Assembly (NCBI RefSeq): GCF_036010505.1
Contig: NZ_CP108569.1
Location: 1-64,000, forward strand
DNA from: Streptomyces sp. NBC_01197
Lineage (GTDB): Bacteria > Actinomycetota > Actinomycetes > Streptomycetales > Streptomycetaceae
Direction of reading: 5' to 3'
Length of the DNA stretch: 64,000 nucleotides
A program made the translations under genes and the position numbers. The stretch's first letter is position 1. Every line of letters begins with the position of its first letter. This document shows, in pieces, positions 1 to 7,299 of this stretch. The notes beneath the pieces are model-generated. The model did not search any database, was not told where the DNA came from, and worked only from the letters and a program-made list of their open reading frames with translations.

Positions 1-187
1 ACTCGTAACAGGACATGAACAATATCTGCTCGCCTGAAATGTTGCTAGTCACCTGTCGAGGCCGGTGACACGGCCGGCCCGGCCTTCCGTCGCCCCGCTG
101 CCCACTCCGATGAGCGGACGCGTCAGGCCGGGCAGGGGTCCTTCACGGGGCGTCGGTCTCGCTACCTGACAGGAAATCAGCCTAAAA

Positions 188-990
188 ATGCGGCGTGAGA
201 GCCCCGACGTAGGCATGAGGTCATGCCGATGGCGGCCGAGCCCTCACGGGCGAGCAGCTGCGCCCTGGGACAACACGTCAGGCCGCAGACAGAGCGGAAA
301 AGCCGCATGGACCGACGCACGCCCGCCGCTCACCGGGGATGCCGACCCCGCCGCCCCACCCGCGCCCTGCTGCCTGCCGACGCCGACCGCAACACTAACG
401 CGCCGAAGTACCGTCCAGGAACGAGTCGAGGAGGTGGCCGCCCGCCATCGCGGTCCCAAGACGAGGCACGTCGCCCAGCAGCGTCGATGAACACCGGGAG
501 CCCTCGCCCCCACAACAACTCGGCAGCACGGCAAAGGCGACGACCGAACGGGAATGGTGCCCACGTTCCCGGGACATGAACGGCCTACTGAGCGATTGAG
601 GCCGACTACGCTGGCGTCCACGTCACCCCGCCGCGGAACGTCGGAAGAACCGTCACGTCTGCTCTACTGCGCTGAAACTCGGTTGCTGCCAGTGACTGTC
701 CATTTAAACGAGGCAGACACACCTAGGGCGATGCAAAACGTCATTTGTTATCTCAGAGTACGAAATCAATGGAGCCCTGTCAGGCCATGGGGAAAGCAAA
801 GGCAACTGGGAACGATTTGAATGGGATGCACATACTGTCGGGGCCAACGTGTCTGAAAGCAGCAGAAAGACTGGGGCTTGAGCACGGATACCAACTGATT
901 AGGTCCCACAGGCTGAGGTAACGGGCACCGGGTGCCTGGAGGTGTCGCACCGTCCCAAGGGTCAAAGGAAGAACACCACACGGCTGCAGG
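188..990 (+). pseudogene. tap: Decayed tap relic (telomere-associated protein)
   Basis: Read on the + strand, this stretch keeps scattered pieces of the Tap protein encoded opposite at 3002-4318. RRQSGKAAW matches the Tap N-terminal helix-turn-helix region. VQERVEE followed by an A-rich stretch matches the Tap segment near residue 130. Bases around 945-990 align with the 3' end of tap, which codes for DLSQVKAKTTY. The reading frame is broken many times and most of the central domain is gone, so no function is expected. The order and orientation are those expected of a mirrored copy of the right-arm operon. Confidence 0.75.
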
Positions 991-999
991 TACCCATGC

Positions 1000-1320
1000 C
1001 TGAGCCACTGACGGAGGCGCAGCAGCAGAAGACGAAAACAAGGCATCAGCGGTTCAGGCATCTGCAAGAGCCTGTCCATCGCCCCAGAGAGCAAGATTGC
1101 TCGCCTGTAATAAATTCACCCGCCTGCGCTGCTCCGCACGAAGTTTTGAGAAGCACGGGCCCCGACCCCAATTGCTTACTGTCAACCTGGCCTATCAGGA
1201 ACGCCGCCGCCTCGTCTGCCGAGCGGCTTCGTGGCCGCAGGGCCTCGCCTGTGGATTGCCGACCGAACGTTGCGCTACGCCCAACGACATGACTTTTTTC
1301 CGTACGGACATTCCGACGAC
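1000..1320 (+). pseudogene. tpg: Decayed tpg relic (telomere terminal protein)
   Basis: This is a broken + strand copy of the Tpg gene at 2408-2998. The peptide NLAYQERRR near 1180 is identical to Tpg. The DNA CAAGGCATCAGCGG near 1040, a run around 1078-1165 and CCGACCGAACGT near 1259 also align with tpg in order. Stops and indels interrupt every frame. It directly follows the tap relic, as tpg follows tap in the intact right arm. Confidence 0.75.
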
Positions 1321-1604
1321 CGACACCTCGACTTCACCGGCAAGAAGGCGGCATGTCGGCCCCATCGGGTCGGCGCATCGGCGGATCGGCTTGCTCCACC
1401 AGTGACCACGCCATACACGGTGTCCTGGAAACAAGGCTCTTCTCTGCGTTCCGGGCACAACGGCAGTTCCCTGCTGTTCCGCCCGCCGCAGGGCGCACCA
1501 TCACGGCGATTCAGAGTGGTCTATCTCTGGGTCGCCAGATTTCAGCGGTCTAATTTTAATACCATGCGGTTTCTGATAGGCTCTCAGCTCGATTAACCGG
1601 TCAA

Positions 1605-1757
1605 AGAGGATCATTTATTTAAATAACGCGCGGAGCGGATTTTCATACAATCGCGGATTGCGAAAAGCCGCAGCCAACGAAGTTGGCTGCTGGTGGCGAA
1701 GCGCGCGGAGCGCGGGGTCACCGCCGCGGCGGCGGCGCGTCGTGTCTGTGGAGTAGA
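1605..1757. repeat. Left telomere palindromes (GNA-loop hairpins on + strand)
   Basis: This stretch is dense in short hairpins. The clearest is CAGCCAAC-GAA-GTTGGCTG near 1672-1690. Further stems near 1650-1665 and 1700-1735 have GGA or GCG loops. On the + strand the loops are GAA or GGA, the sheared-pair type known from Streptomyces 3' overhangs. The + strand would be the 3' strand of a replicon whose right end is here. The stems are less perfect than in the right arm. Confidence 0.7.
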
Positions 1758-1823
1758 GCGCGCGCGCGCGTGCGCGTGTGTGTGCGCGCGCGCGTGCGCG
1801 CGCGCGCGCGCGCGCGCGCGCGC
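1758..1823. repeat. 66-nt alternating purine-pyrimidine tract at the fusion centre
   Basis: This is an uninterrupted alternating Pu-Py tract, mainly CG with a few TG steps. It sits at the symmetry centre of the inverted repeat: GTCGTGTCTG lies just to the left and its complement CAGACACGAC just to the right. Such DNA can adopt Z-form. It is also a sequence type in which long-read assemblies are error-prone, so its exact length should be treated with care. Confidence 0.85.
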
Positions 1824-1829
1824 CCACCT

Positions 1830-2180
1830 TCCGCAGACACGACGCGCCGCCGCTACGCGGCGGTGACCCCGCCGCGCTCCGCGCGGCTAGCCGGCGGCTT
1901 CGCCACCGGTACAGCCAACTTCGTTGGCTGCGGCACGAATTGCTCCGCAATTTCGGCCTTCCGGAAATCGCTCCGCGATTTCCGGTATGAAATCCGCTCC
2001 GCGCATTTCATGGCTGGCTACAAGATAGAGAGGTGTCCTCTTTTGACCGGTTGTCAACCCTTGCTCTCCAAAGGAGATTTGAGAGCCTATCAGAATTTTC
2101 ACATGGCAACAAATTAGACCGCTGGGAGTCTATCTCTGCTAGGACGACCTAGCAGAGATAGACCACTCCTGAATCACTGC
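1830..2180. repeat. Right telomere palindromes (TNC-loop hairpins on + strand)
   Basis: Clear hairpins with three-base loops are CCGCCGC-TAC-GCGGCGG, CCGCGC-TCC-GCGCGG, CAGCCAAC-TTC-GTTGGCTG, AATTGC-TCC-GCAATT and GAAATCGC-TCC-GCGATTTC. On the - strand the loops become GGA, GAA or GTA. That strand is the 3' strand of a replicon whose left end is here. A further palindrome at about 2129-2164 (GTCTATCTCTGCTAGG and its complement) lies just inside. This layout is that of an actinomycete telomere. Confidence 0.8.
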
Positions 2181-2407
2181 GTATTAAGCCCAGGAAGGCG
2201 GAGATTAGCGCCCACTACATCTCCATAAGGGTTCTGGGCGGGCAGACGCTTCAGCAGCCCGTAAGTGCCGTTGATTTGAACGGAACACATGGTCAGAGAG
2301 GGCCTTGCGGTTGGCCGTTGGTTCGCCTTCCAGGACACCGTGTATGGCGTGTCCTTCGTGGAGCAGATAGTCGGCCGATCAAAAATCGATACTAGTCGTT
2401 TCCGGAT

Positions 2408-2998
2408 TCATGCGCCGATTCCAATGGAACCGACGTATGCGTATGCCGCATAGTCAGAGTCGAGGTCGGTAATGATGTCATCCCAGATTTCGTCCAGGGT
2501 GTCCGTGTCGTTCTGGGCCCAGGCATCGATCATGTCGTCCCAGACGTACCGTGCCTGCACCGAGCGCTCACTGACGTTCGGTCGGCGATACCGCTCATCC
2601 ACAGCCGTCTGGTCGACGGGGTAGATCTCGATCCTGCGGCCGCGGCTTCCGTTGTCCAGTAGGCGCTTCAGTGCGCCCGAACGGACGAGGTTGTCACGGC
2701 GGCGTTCCTGATAGGCCAGGTTGATGGCTTCCAACTTGGGTCGGCTGGGGCGTGTCCCGCGCTCCCAGGAGCGCAGCAGGCGGGTCGAGATTCCGTGCTC
2801 TCGCAAGACTTCGCGGCCGGGGCGGGTGTTGAGGTAGCGCAGGCGGGCGGAGAGCCCTCGGTGGGTTGTTACGGGCGAAGCAATGCTGCTCTCCCGGGCG
2901 ATGCGGTCGAGCTCGCCCGCGAGTGCCTGGGCGCCGCTGATGCCTTGGGCGCCGTGTTTCTGCCACTCGCCCCATAGGTCGGTAGCTCCGCCGGCCAT
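2408..2998 (-). CDS. tpg: Telomere-protecting terminal protein Tpg
   Basis: This 196-residue protein resembles Streptomyces Tpg terminal proteins, which are linked covalently to the 5' telomere ends and prime end-patching DNA synthesis. The visible marks are a helix-turn-helix-like middle (about residues 65-100, containing RSWERGTRPSRPKL and INLAYQERRR) and an acidic C-terminus with paired WDD motifs ending in AYVGSIGIGA, typical of the family. Its length matches the usual 180-200 residues. It lies 3 bp downstream of tap in the usual tap-tpg operon, within 600 bp of the telomeric hairpins. No frameshift is seen, so it is probably functional. The family call rests on recalled C-terminal motifs and on context. 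Confidence 0.85.
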   Translation of the reverse strand: MAGGATDLWGEWQKHGAQGISGAQALAGELDRIARESSIASPVTTHRGLSARLRYLNTRPGREVLREHGISTRLLRSWERGTRPSRPKLEAINLAYQERRRDNLVRSGALKRLLDNGSRGRRIEIYPVDQTAVDERYRRPNVSERSVQARYVWDDMIDAWAQNDTDTLDEIWDDIITDLDSDYAAYAYVGSIGIGA

Positions 2999-3001
2999 GG
3001 T

Positions 3002-4318
3002 CTACTCCCCCAGCGTGTAGGTGGTCTTCGCCTTGACCTGGGACAGATCACGGCCCTCCAGGAACACCGATTGCCAGTCCCCTGTGACGTGCAGTTCGTC
3101 GGTTCCCGACATCTGCACGACTGTCAAACCTGAGGTGTGTGCTTTATGCGCTTTCAGCCACAGGTTGGCGAAAGCTTGCGAGCGAATAGTGTGCATCCAG
3201 TCAGGGCGTCGGATTTCCCGGTTCGCGCTGCTTTCCCCGATAGTTGACACGAACTTAGAATACATTGATTTCACGTACTCTAGGGTCACTTCGTCATTTT
3301 TTGAAATGGCGTTTTTGCGTACTTCGGCGAGAGTGCGGCGCATTTTTTCCAGTAGCCCTTCGGAGGCTCCGGATGTCCATGATTCGTGGATGACGGGTGC
3401 CTGGCAGTAGCCGAGTTTCGCGCAGCGCAGTAGAAGGCGGAGCGTGGGTTCGGTGACCCACAAGTCTCCCGGTTCTTTCCGTGCGCCGAGCGGCGAGGGG
3501 AGGTCTGGTTCCTCCCAGATGGCCGGGGTGACACGGTGGACGCCGGAGCGCTTGGCGTCGTGGTAGTCGCCCTCGGAGTGGACCAATTTCCCGATCGGGA
3601 GCCATGTCTTCAGTGCGCTGAGGTAGGCCGCGTTCATGTCCAGGGCGGTTACGTTGAGGGTGACGTGTCCGGCGCGGGCGGCGCGGTGCAATTCTTCGGA
3701 GCGCCATTTCGGGCGGCCTTCCCAGATCTGGTCGGCGCCTTTCTGTGATGCTTTCTTGAGGATGGCAGCTGTGGGCGGGAACTCCGAGTGTTCGTATCGG
3801 CCGCCGACCCTGGAGGCGGCGAACAGTGCCATCACGTCTGGGACCGCGGTCTTGATGAGCGCGGCCCGCGCGGTCGCCAAGTCCCCTTTGTGCGCTGCTA
3901 GTTCCTCCTCGACTCGTTCCTGGACCAGGTCTGCGAGCGGGCCCGTGGGCGCGGCCGCCTGCTTCGAGGCTGGCGGCGCGGCGTTCTCCGGCTCCGAGGG
4001 GGCCGGGGTGGGTGTTGCGGCCGGTTTGGGGAGGTCGAGGGGGGCGGGGGTTCGTTGCCCGGCGTTCGCGATGCGGTCGGCGGGCAGCTTCGCCAGGGCG
4101 TGGGTGGGACCGGCGAGGAGGTCCAGTACGGGCATCCCCCAGTGAGCGGCGAGGCGGTCGCAGTCCGTGAGAGTCCATGCGGCTTTTCCGCTCTGTCTGC
4201 GGCTGACCTGACTTTGTGTCAGTCCCAGGGCGGCTGCCAGTGCGGACTGCTGCTCGCCGGTGCGGTGCGCGAGTGCGGTCACCGTCACCCTGAGGGTTTC
4301 CTCGGTACTCATCAGCAT
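3002..4318 (-). CDS. tap: Telomere-associated protein Tap
   Basis: This 438-residue protein has an N-terminal helix-turn-helix (about residues 20-60, with ALGLTQSQVSRRQSGKAAWT). A Pro/Ala-rich linker (about 85-130) and a long C-terminal domain follow. Tap binds the folded 3' telomere overhang and recruits Tpg. Both the order tap then tpg and the telomere-proximal position fit. It is shorter than the roughly 740-residue chromosomal Tap of S. lividans, so it may be a plasmid-type variant. The upstream region is duplicated in the left arm. An ordinary phage-type regulator is possible from the HTH alone, but the tpg and telomere context makes that unlikely. Confidence 0.82.
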   Translation of the reverse strand: MLMSTEETLRVTVTALAHRTGEQQSALAAALGLTQSQVSRRQSGKAAWTLTDCDRLAAHWGMPVLDLLAGPTHALAKLPADRIANAGQRTPAPLDLPKPAATPTPAPSEPENAAPPASKQAAAPTGPLADLVQERVEEELAAHKGDLATARAALIKTAVPDVMALFAASRVGGRYEHSEFPPTAAILKKASQKGADQIWEGRPKWRSEELHRAARAGHVTLNVTALDMNAAYLSALKTWLPIGKLVHSEGDYHDAKRSGVHRVTPAIWEEPDLPSPLGARKEPGDLWVTEPTLRLLLRCAKLGYCQAPVIHESWTSGASEGLLEKMRRTLAEVRKNAISKNDEVTLEYVKSMYSKFVSTIGESSANREIRRPDWMHTIRSQAFANLWLKAHKAHTSGLTVVQMSGTDELHVTGDWQSVFLEGRDLSQVKAKTTYTLGE

Positions 4319-4719
4319 GACCTCATACTACGTCAGGAATGCGCTTTCCGCATACACAATCCAGTATTTACATTTTTTAGGCTGGTTTCCTGTCAGACGC
4401 CCTAGCGGGACAAGGCTCGGCCTGTTGCCCGGGCCACCGTGAGGACCCCCCTGCCCGGCCTGACGTCCGCTCATCGGGTGGGCAGCGGGGCGACGGAAGG
4501 CCGGACCGGCCGTGTCGGTCCGAGCGGTCATCGGTGGCCCTGACTGGGCGATGATCGGTGCGAAGCGACGGGCAGAGCGAGATGTGATTCGCGCCGCCAT
4601 GATCGCACCACCAGCAGGCCCACTGAGGCCGCGAAGCCTGGCGGGCCGGCTACCCCGTCGAGGTACGTATCAAATCCCGGAGCCGCGCACACGAGGCCGC
4701 CCCCACCACGCCCTTCGCC

Positions 4720-4845
4720 CGCTCAACCCGGACAAGTCCGGTGGCGTCTCTTGGTCGCCAAGCGAGGGCACGCCCCGCCTGCCGGGCTCGGCGGCCTGCG
4801 AGACCGCAGAGTTCGACGAGGGCATCACCGCCGGGGGGGGGCCAC
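4720..4845 (+). pseudogene. Flavin reductase fragment
   Basis: About 38 codons here read PDKSGGVSWSPSEG, PRLPGSAA, then EFDEGITAGG. They match the centre of the intact flavin reductase at 8637-9152 (PDKFDGVTWSPSQE, PRLLGSAA, EVDDYVGAGD). A run of nine G bases follows directly and the match then ends. Both ends of the gene are missing. It looks like the debris of a duplicated monooxygenase locus next to the TetR gene. Confidence 0.7.
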
Positions 4846-4893
4846 GCCCCCCGGCTTGGCATCCCGGGCCCCGTCCGACCGCACTCATTTGAC

Positions 4894-4942
4894 CGGATGC
4901 ACCCTCCGCTTTACTCTCGAATGAGTACGGAGGCAGCATCCG
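4894..4942. promoter_or_regulatory. TetR operator-like inverted repeat
   Basis: The arms CGGATGCACCCTCCG (4894-4908) and CGGAGGCAGCATCCG (4928-4942) are complementary at all but one position and flank a 19-bp spacer. They lie 41 bp upstream of the TetR start at 4983. The same box, CGGAGGCTGCATCCG, stands in front of the decayed TetR paralogue at 50422. A related box precedes the LLM gene at 7218. Confidence 0.7.
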
Positions 4943-4982
4943 TTTTGATGCGGCCGCAAGATCACCTGACCGGGGAGGGCGC

Positions 4983-5576
4983 ATGAGCGCCAGTGAACAG
5001 CGGGGCCGCAAGCCCCGTGCGGACGTCCAGCGCAACCGCGCCGCCCTCCTGGAGACCGCGCAGCGTCACTTCCTGCAGCACGGGGTCGGCACCTCGCTCG
5101 AGGCGGTGGCCAAAGATGCGGGGGTTGGGCCCGGCACTCTGTACCGGCACTTCCCCACGCGGGAGGCGCTGCTTGCGGCCGTGCTGCAGACGCGCTCCGA
5201 GGAGTTGGTGGCCCGCCAGGCGGACATCGAGCAACTCGGCGACCCGACCGAGGCATTGGAGCAGTGGCTGCGGGCGATGGAAGACTATTTCAGCGCCTTC
5301 AGCGGGCTGCCGGAACCGCTCATGGCTGCGGCCCGGGCACAGGAGCCGGACAATCCGCTCACGATTCCCTGCGGCATTCTCATCACCGCCACCGACGAGC
5401 ACGTGAAAGCCGCGCAGAGCGCAGGGTACGTGCGCGCGGGCGTGAGGGGCTACGACCTGTTCCTCGCAGCCTGTTCCACTGCCTGGATCAAGGGAAACGG
5501 CATCGACGAGGAATCACTCGACCGCCTCCGCACACTCATCGCGAGCGGCTACCGCCGGAGGAACAATCAGCCGTAG
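4983..5576 (+). CDS. TetR/AcrR family transcriptional regulator
   Basis: This 197-residue protein has a classic N-terminal TetR DNA-binding domain: residues 15-60 include GTSLEAVAKDAGVGPGTLYRHFPTREALL. A helical ligand-binding C-terminal domain follows, of the kind often annotated as SbtR-like. The start is preceded by GGGGAGG at 4973-4979. An inverted repeat just upstream suggests autoregulation. It lies 80 bp ahead of the oxidoreductase at 5657 and probably controls it, and perhaps also the LLM monooxygenase locus at 7300, which has a similar upstream box. A decayed paralogue lies at 50511. Confidence 0.88.
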   Translation: MSASEQRGRKPRADVQRNRAALLETAQRHFLQHGVGTSLEAVAKDAGVGPGTLYRHFPTREALLAAVLQTRSEELVARQADIEQLGDPTEALEQWLRAMEDYFSAFSGLPEPLMAAARAQEPDNPLTIPCGILITATDEHVKAAQSAGYVRAGVRGYDLFLAACSTAWIKGNGIDEESLDRLRTLIASGYRRRNNQP

Positions 5577-5656
5577 ACCGCCGCAAGCCCCGCTCCCACC
5601 ACCCAACCATCACACCCCGCTGCCCTGGGGCAGCACAACCTCCCAAGGGACAAATT

Positions 5657-6394
5657 ATGAAAATTACTGTTATAGGCGCTGGCGCCATCGGCGGAAACCT
5701 CGCTGCCAAGCTCAGCACGGTCGGTCACGACGTCCAGATCGCCGATGCTCGCGGCCCCGAGGCCGTCCGGGCCGAGGTCCTGGAGTCCGGGGCCCGCGCA
5801 GCGGACCTCGCCGACGCCGTCCAGGGCCGCGACGTCATCATCCTGGCCATCCCCTTCGGGGTGGCGGGGAAGCTGGCCGACCTGTTCGCCACGGTCCAGG
5901 ACGAGACGGTCGTCATCGACACCTCGAACTACTACCCGGGCACACTCAGTGAGCCGATCGAGGCTGTCGACAACGGCCAGGTCGAGAGCGTGTGGAACGC
6001 CGAGCAGCTGGGCCGCCCCGTGGTCAAGGCGTGGAACGCCGCCCTGGCCGGGACCCAGCAGGCCAAGGGTGTCCCGGCAGGCACCCCGGGCCGCATCGCC
6101 ATCCCCGTCGCCGGCGACTCCGAGGAGGCGCGGCGTGTGGCCATGCAGCTCGTGGACGACACCGGCTTCGACCCCTACGACGCCGGCACGCTGGCCGATT
6201 CCTGGCGCCAGCAGCCGAACAGCCCCGCCTACTGCACCGAACTGACCCTCGACACCCTGCCGGCAGCCCTGGCCGCGGCCGACCGCGCCAAGGACGTCCG
6301 CGTCCGCAACAGCCTGCCGGAGCGCTTCGCCGCCCTCCCCGCCAACCCCACCGTCGATGATGTCGTCGAGATGAACCGCGCCGCCCACCGCTGA
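5657..6394 (+). CDS. NADPH-dependent F420 reductase-like oxidoreductase
   Basis: This 245-residue protein has an N-terminal Rossmann fold (MKITVIGAGAIGGNLA) and belongs to the F420_oxidored/NADP oxidoreductase group. Members transfer hydride between NADP and coenzyme F420 or reduce small imines. Family marks seen are VIDTSNYY, VKAWNAALAG, and DTGFDPYDAGTLADSW. Start: ATG at 5657 behind AAGGGA. It follows the TetR gene on the same strand and a strong hairpin lies after the stop. Paralogues are at 50906 (intact) and at 12855-14770 (broken). F420 use is a family inference; no F420-biosynthesis gene is visible here. Confidence 0.8.
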   Translation: MKITVIGAGAIGGNLAAKLSTVGHDVQIADARGPEAVRAEVLESGARAADLADAVQGRDVIILAIPFGVAGKLADLFATVQDETVVIDTSNYYPGTLSEPIEAVDNGQVESVWNAEQLGRPVVKAWNAALAGTQQAKGVPAGTPGRIAIPVAGDSEEARRVAMQLVDDTGFDPYDAGTLADSWRQQPNSPAYCTELTLDTLPAALAAADRAKDVRVRNSLPERFAALPANPTVDDVVEMNRAAHR

Positions 6395-6403
6395 CCCGCC
6401 CGG

Positions 6404-6445
6404 CGCCGCCGCCTACGTATTCGGGCCAATACGCAGGCGGCGGCG
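6404..6445 (+). terminator. Strong hairpin, likely terminator
   Basis: The arms CGCCGCCGCCT-CGTATT and AATACG-AGGCGGCGGCG pair along about 17 bp around a CGGGCC loop, 10 bp after the stop of the oxidoreductase at 6394. There is no U-tract, as is common for terminators in this GC range. Confidence 0.6.
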
Positions 6446-6689
6446 TCACGGACGCAAAGAACACACACCCCCTGTTGCGGCGTACAGCTCCGGCACGACC
6501 CGCTTGCCAAGCGCCCCGATTGGAGAGGGCGGTGGCACGTCCTGTGCCGTCTTCATGCCGACCGCCTCGTTCCACGCCACACCCCTGTCGCCACCCCGCT
6601 CGGCAGACCCGAACCGCTACGGCGGGGAGTAAGTACCGCAGAGAGGAATACCGCGCTCGGACCGGCAGGGCAGGAAGGCCGCAGCCCGC

Positions 6690-7026
6690 GAGAACCTGGT
6701 ATTCCGCTCCCCACATCGCCCTCCTGTTCATGCCGACATTCGGCGACGGGGTACGGCCGGCCGGTGACATCGGGATGTACGCGCAGAACTTCCTGCTCGC
6801 GCTGGCGACCCGGGGGTTGGACGGCATCCCCCAGACCGCGCTCGGGTTCTACGCCGACACCATCCGCGAGCACCTGGGTGTTTCGAAGGAGCTCAAGCTG
6901 CTGTTCGGCATCTCCTTCGGCACAGCCGACGTGACCGCACCGGCAAACAGCTTCCGCATGGGGCGCGTCCCGCTCGAGCAGAGCGTGGTCGTGCACGGCA
7001 CCCCTGGCGTCCTGGCCGGGCAGTAG
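6690..7026 (+). pseudogene. Nitroreductase, C-terminal half only
   Basis: From about 6697 the frame reads as the C-terminal half of a nitroreductase-family FMN oxidoreductase. It has APHIALLFMPTFGDGVRPAG, DIGMYAQNFLLAL, LDGIPQTALGFYADTIREHL and LLFGISFG, and ends at 7026. The upstream 70 codons are Arg/Pro-rich and unlike the family, so the N-terminal half with the first FMN-binding residues is absent. I see no ribosome site for a shorter start. It is probably a truncated relic. Confidence 0.78.
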
Positions 7027-7217
7027 CTCTTCCTCTCGCACTGAACTGACGTCACGGCCACATCACCACGCAGTTCCCCCACCCGGGCAGCCCTTGCTTT
7101 CCGCCGCGCCTCGCGCAGTGGGGGAGCTGCGTGGTTCCTGGTGTTTCCGCCGCGGGTTCGCGCCCGCCGTCTCAGGCGCCCGCGCCCCCTCCCCTCCCTC
7201 CGGACCCGACCCATTTG

Positions 7218-7268
7218 CAATACGGAGGTAGCCTCCGTATTGTCGAGAGAGTAAACGGATGTACTCTC
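7218..7268. promoter_or_regulatory. Tandem palindromes ahead of the LLM monooxygenase
   Basis: A perfect 11-bp inverted repeat, CAATACGGAGG-TAG-CCTCCGTATTG (7218-7242), is followed by GAGAGT...ACTCTC (7247-7268). They lie 32-82 bp before the start at 7300. The core CGGAGG/CCTCCG resembles the boxes in front of the TetR genes at 4983 and 50511. This suggests that one TetR-type repressor acts on all of them. Confidence 0.65.
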
Positions 7269-7299
7269 CGTTTTTTTCGCCTCGTCTGGAGAGACGGCT

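Larger units (their letters stand above)
60..1757. repeat. Left, decayed arm of a head-to-head telomeric inverted repeat
   Basis: This segment is a diverged mirror image of 1824-4520. Matching landmarks, in order from the outside in, are the tap upstream region (about 62-150 against 4430-4520), a tap relic, a tpg relic, a block at about 1400-1435 matching 2325-2370, a block at about 1515-1600 matching 2060-2180, and the terminal palindromes. The left arm is about 0.9 kb shorter, so it has lost sequence. It contains no intact gene. Confidence 0.85.
1824..4520. repeat. Right, well-preserved arm of the telomeric inverted repeat
   Basis: This is the mirror partner of 60-1757. From the centre outward it holds terminal hairpins (1840-2020), an AT-richer block (2020-2180), about 230 bp with no gene, then tpg and tap pointing towards the centre. 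It ends in the tap upstream region, which matches about 62-150 in reverse. Homology between the arms stops near 4520. Confidence 0.85.

Noticed and set aside
1758..1823. The GC tract as an ordinary microsatellite
   Set aside because: It sits exactly at the symmetry centre of a multi-kilobase inverted repeat, so its position is better explained by the telomere junction.
1615..2117. Open frames through the GC tract encoding Arg-Ala repeats
   Set aside because: They arise from the alternating CG repeat and telomeric palindromes and have no protein-like composition.
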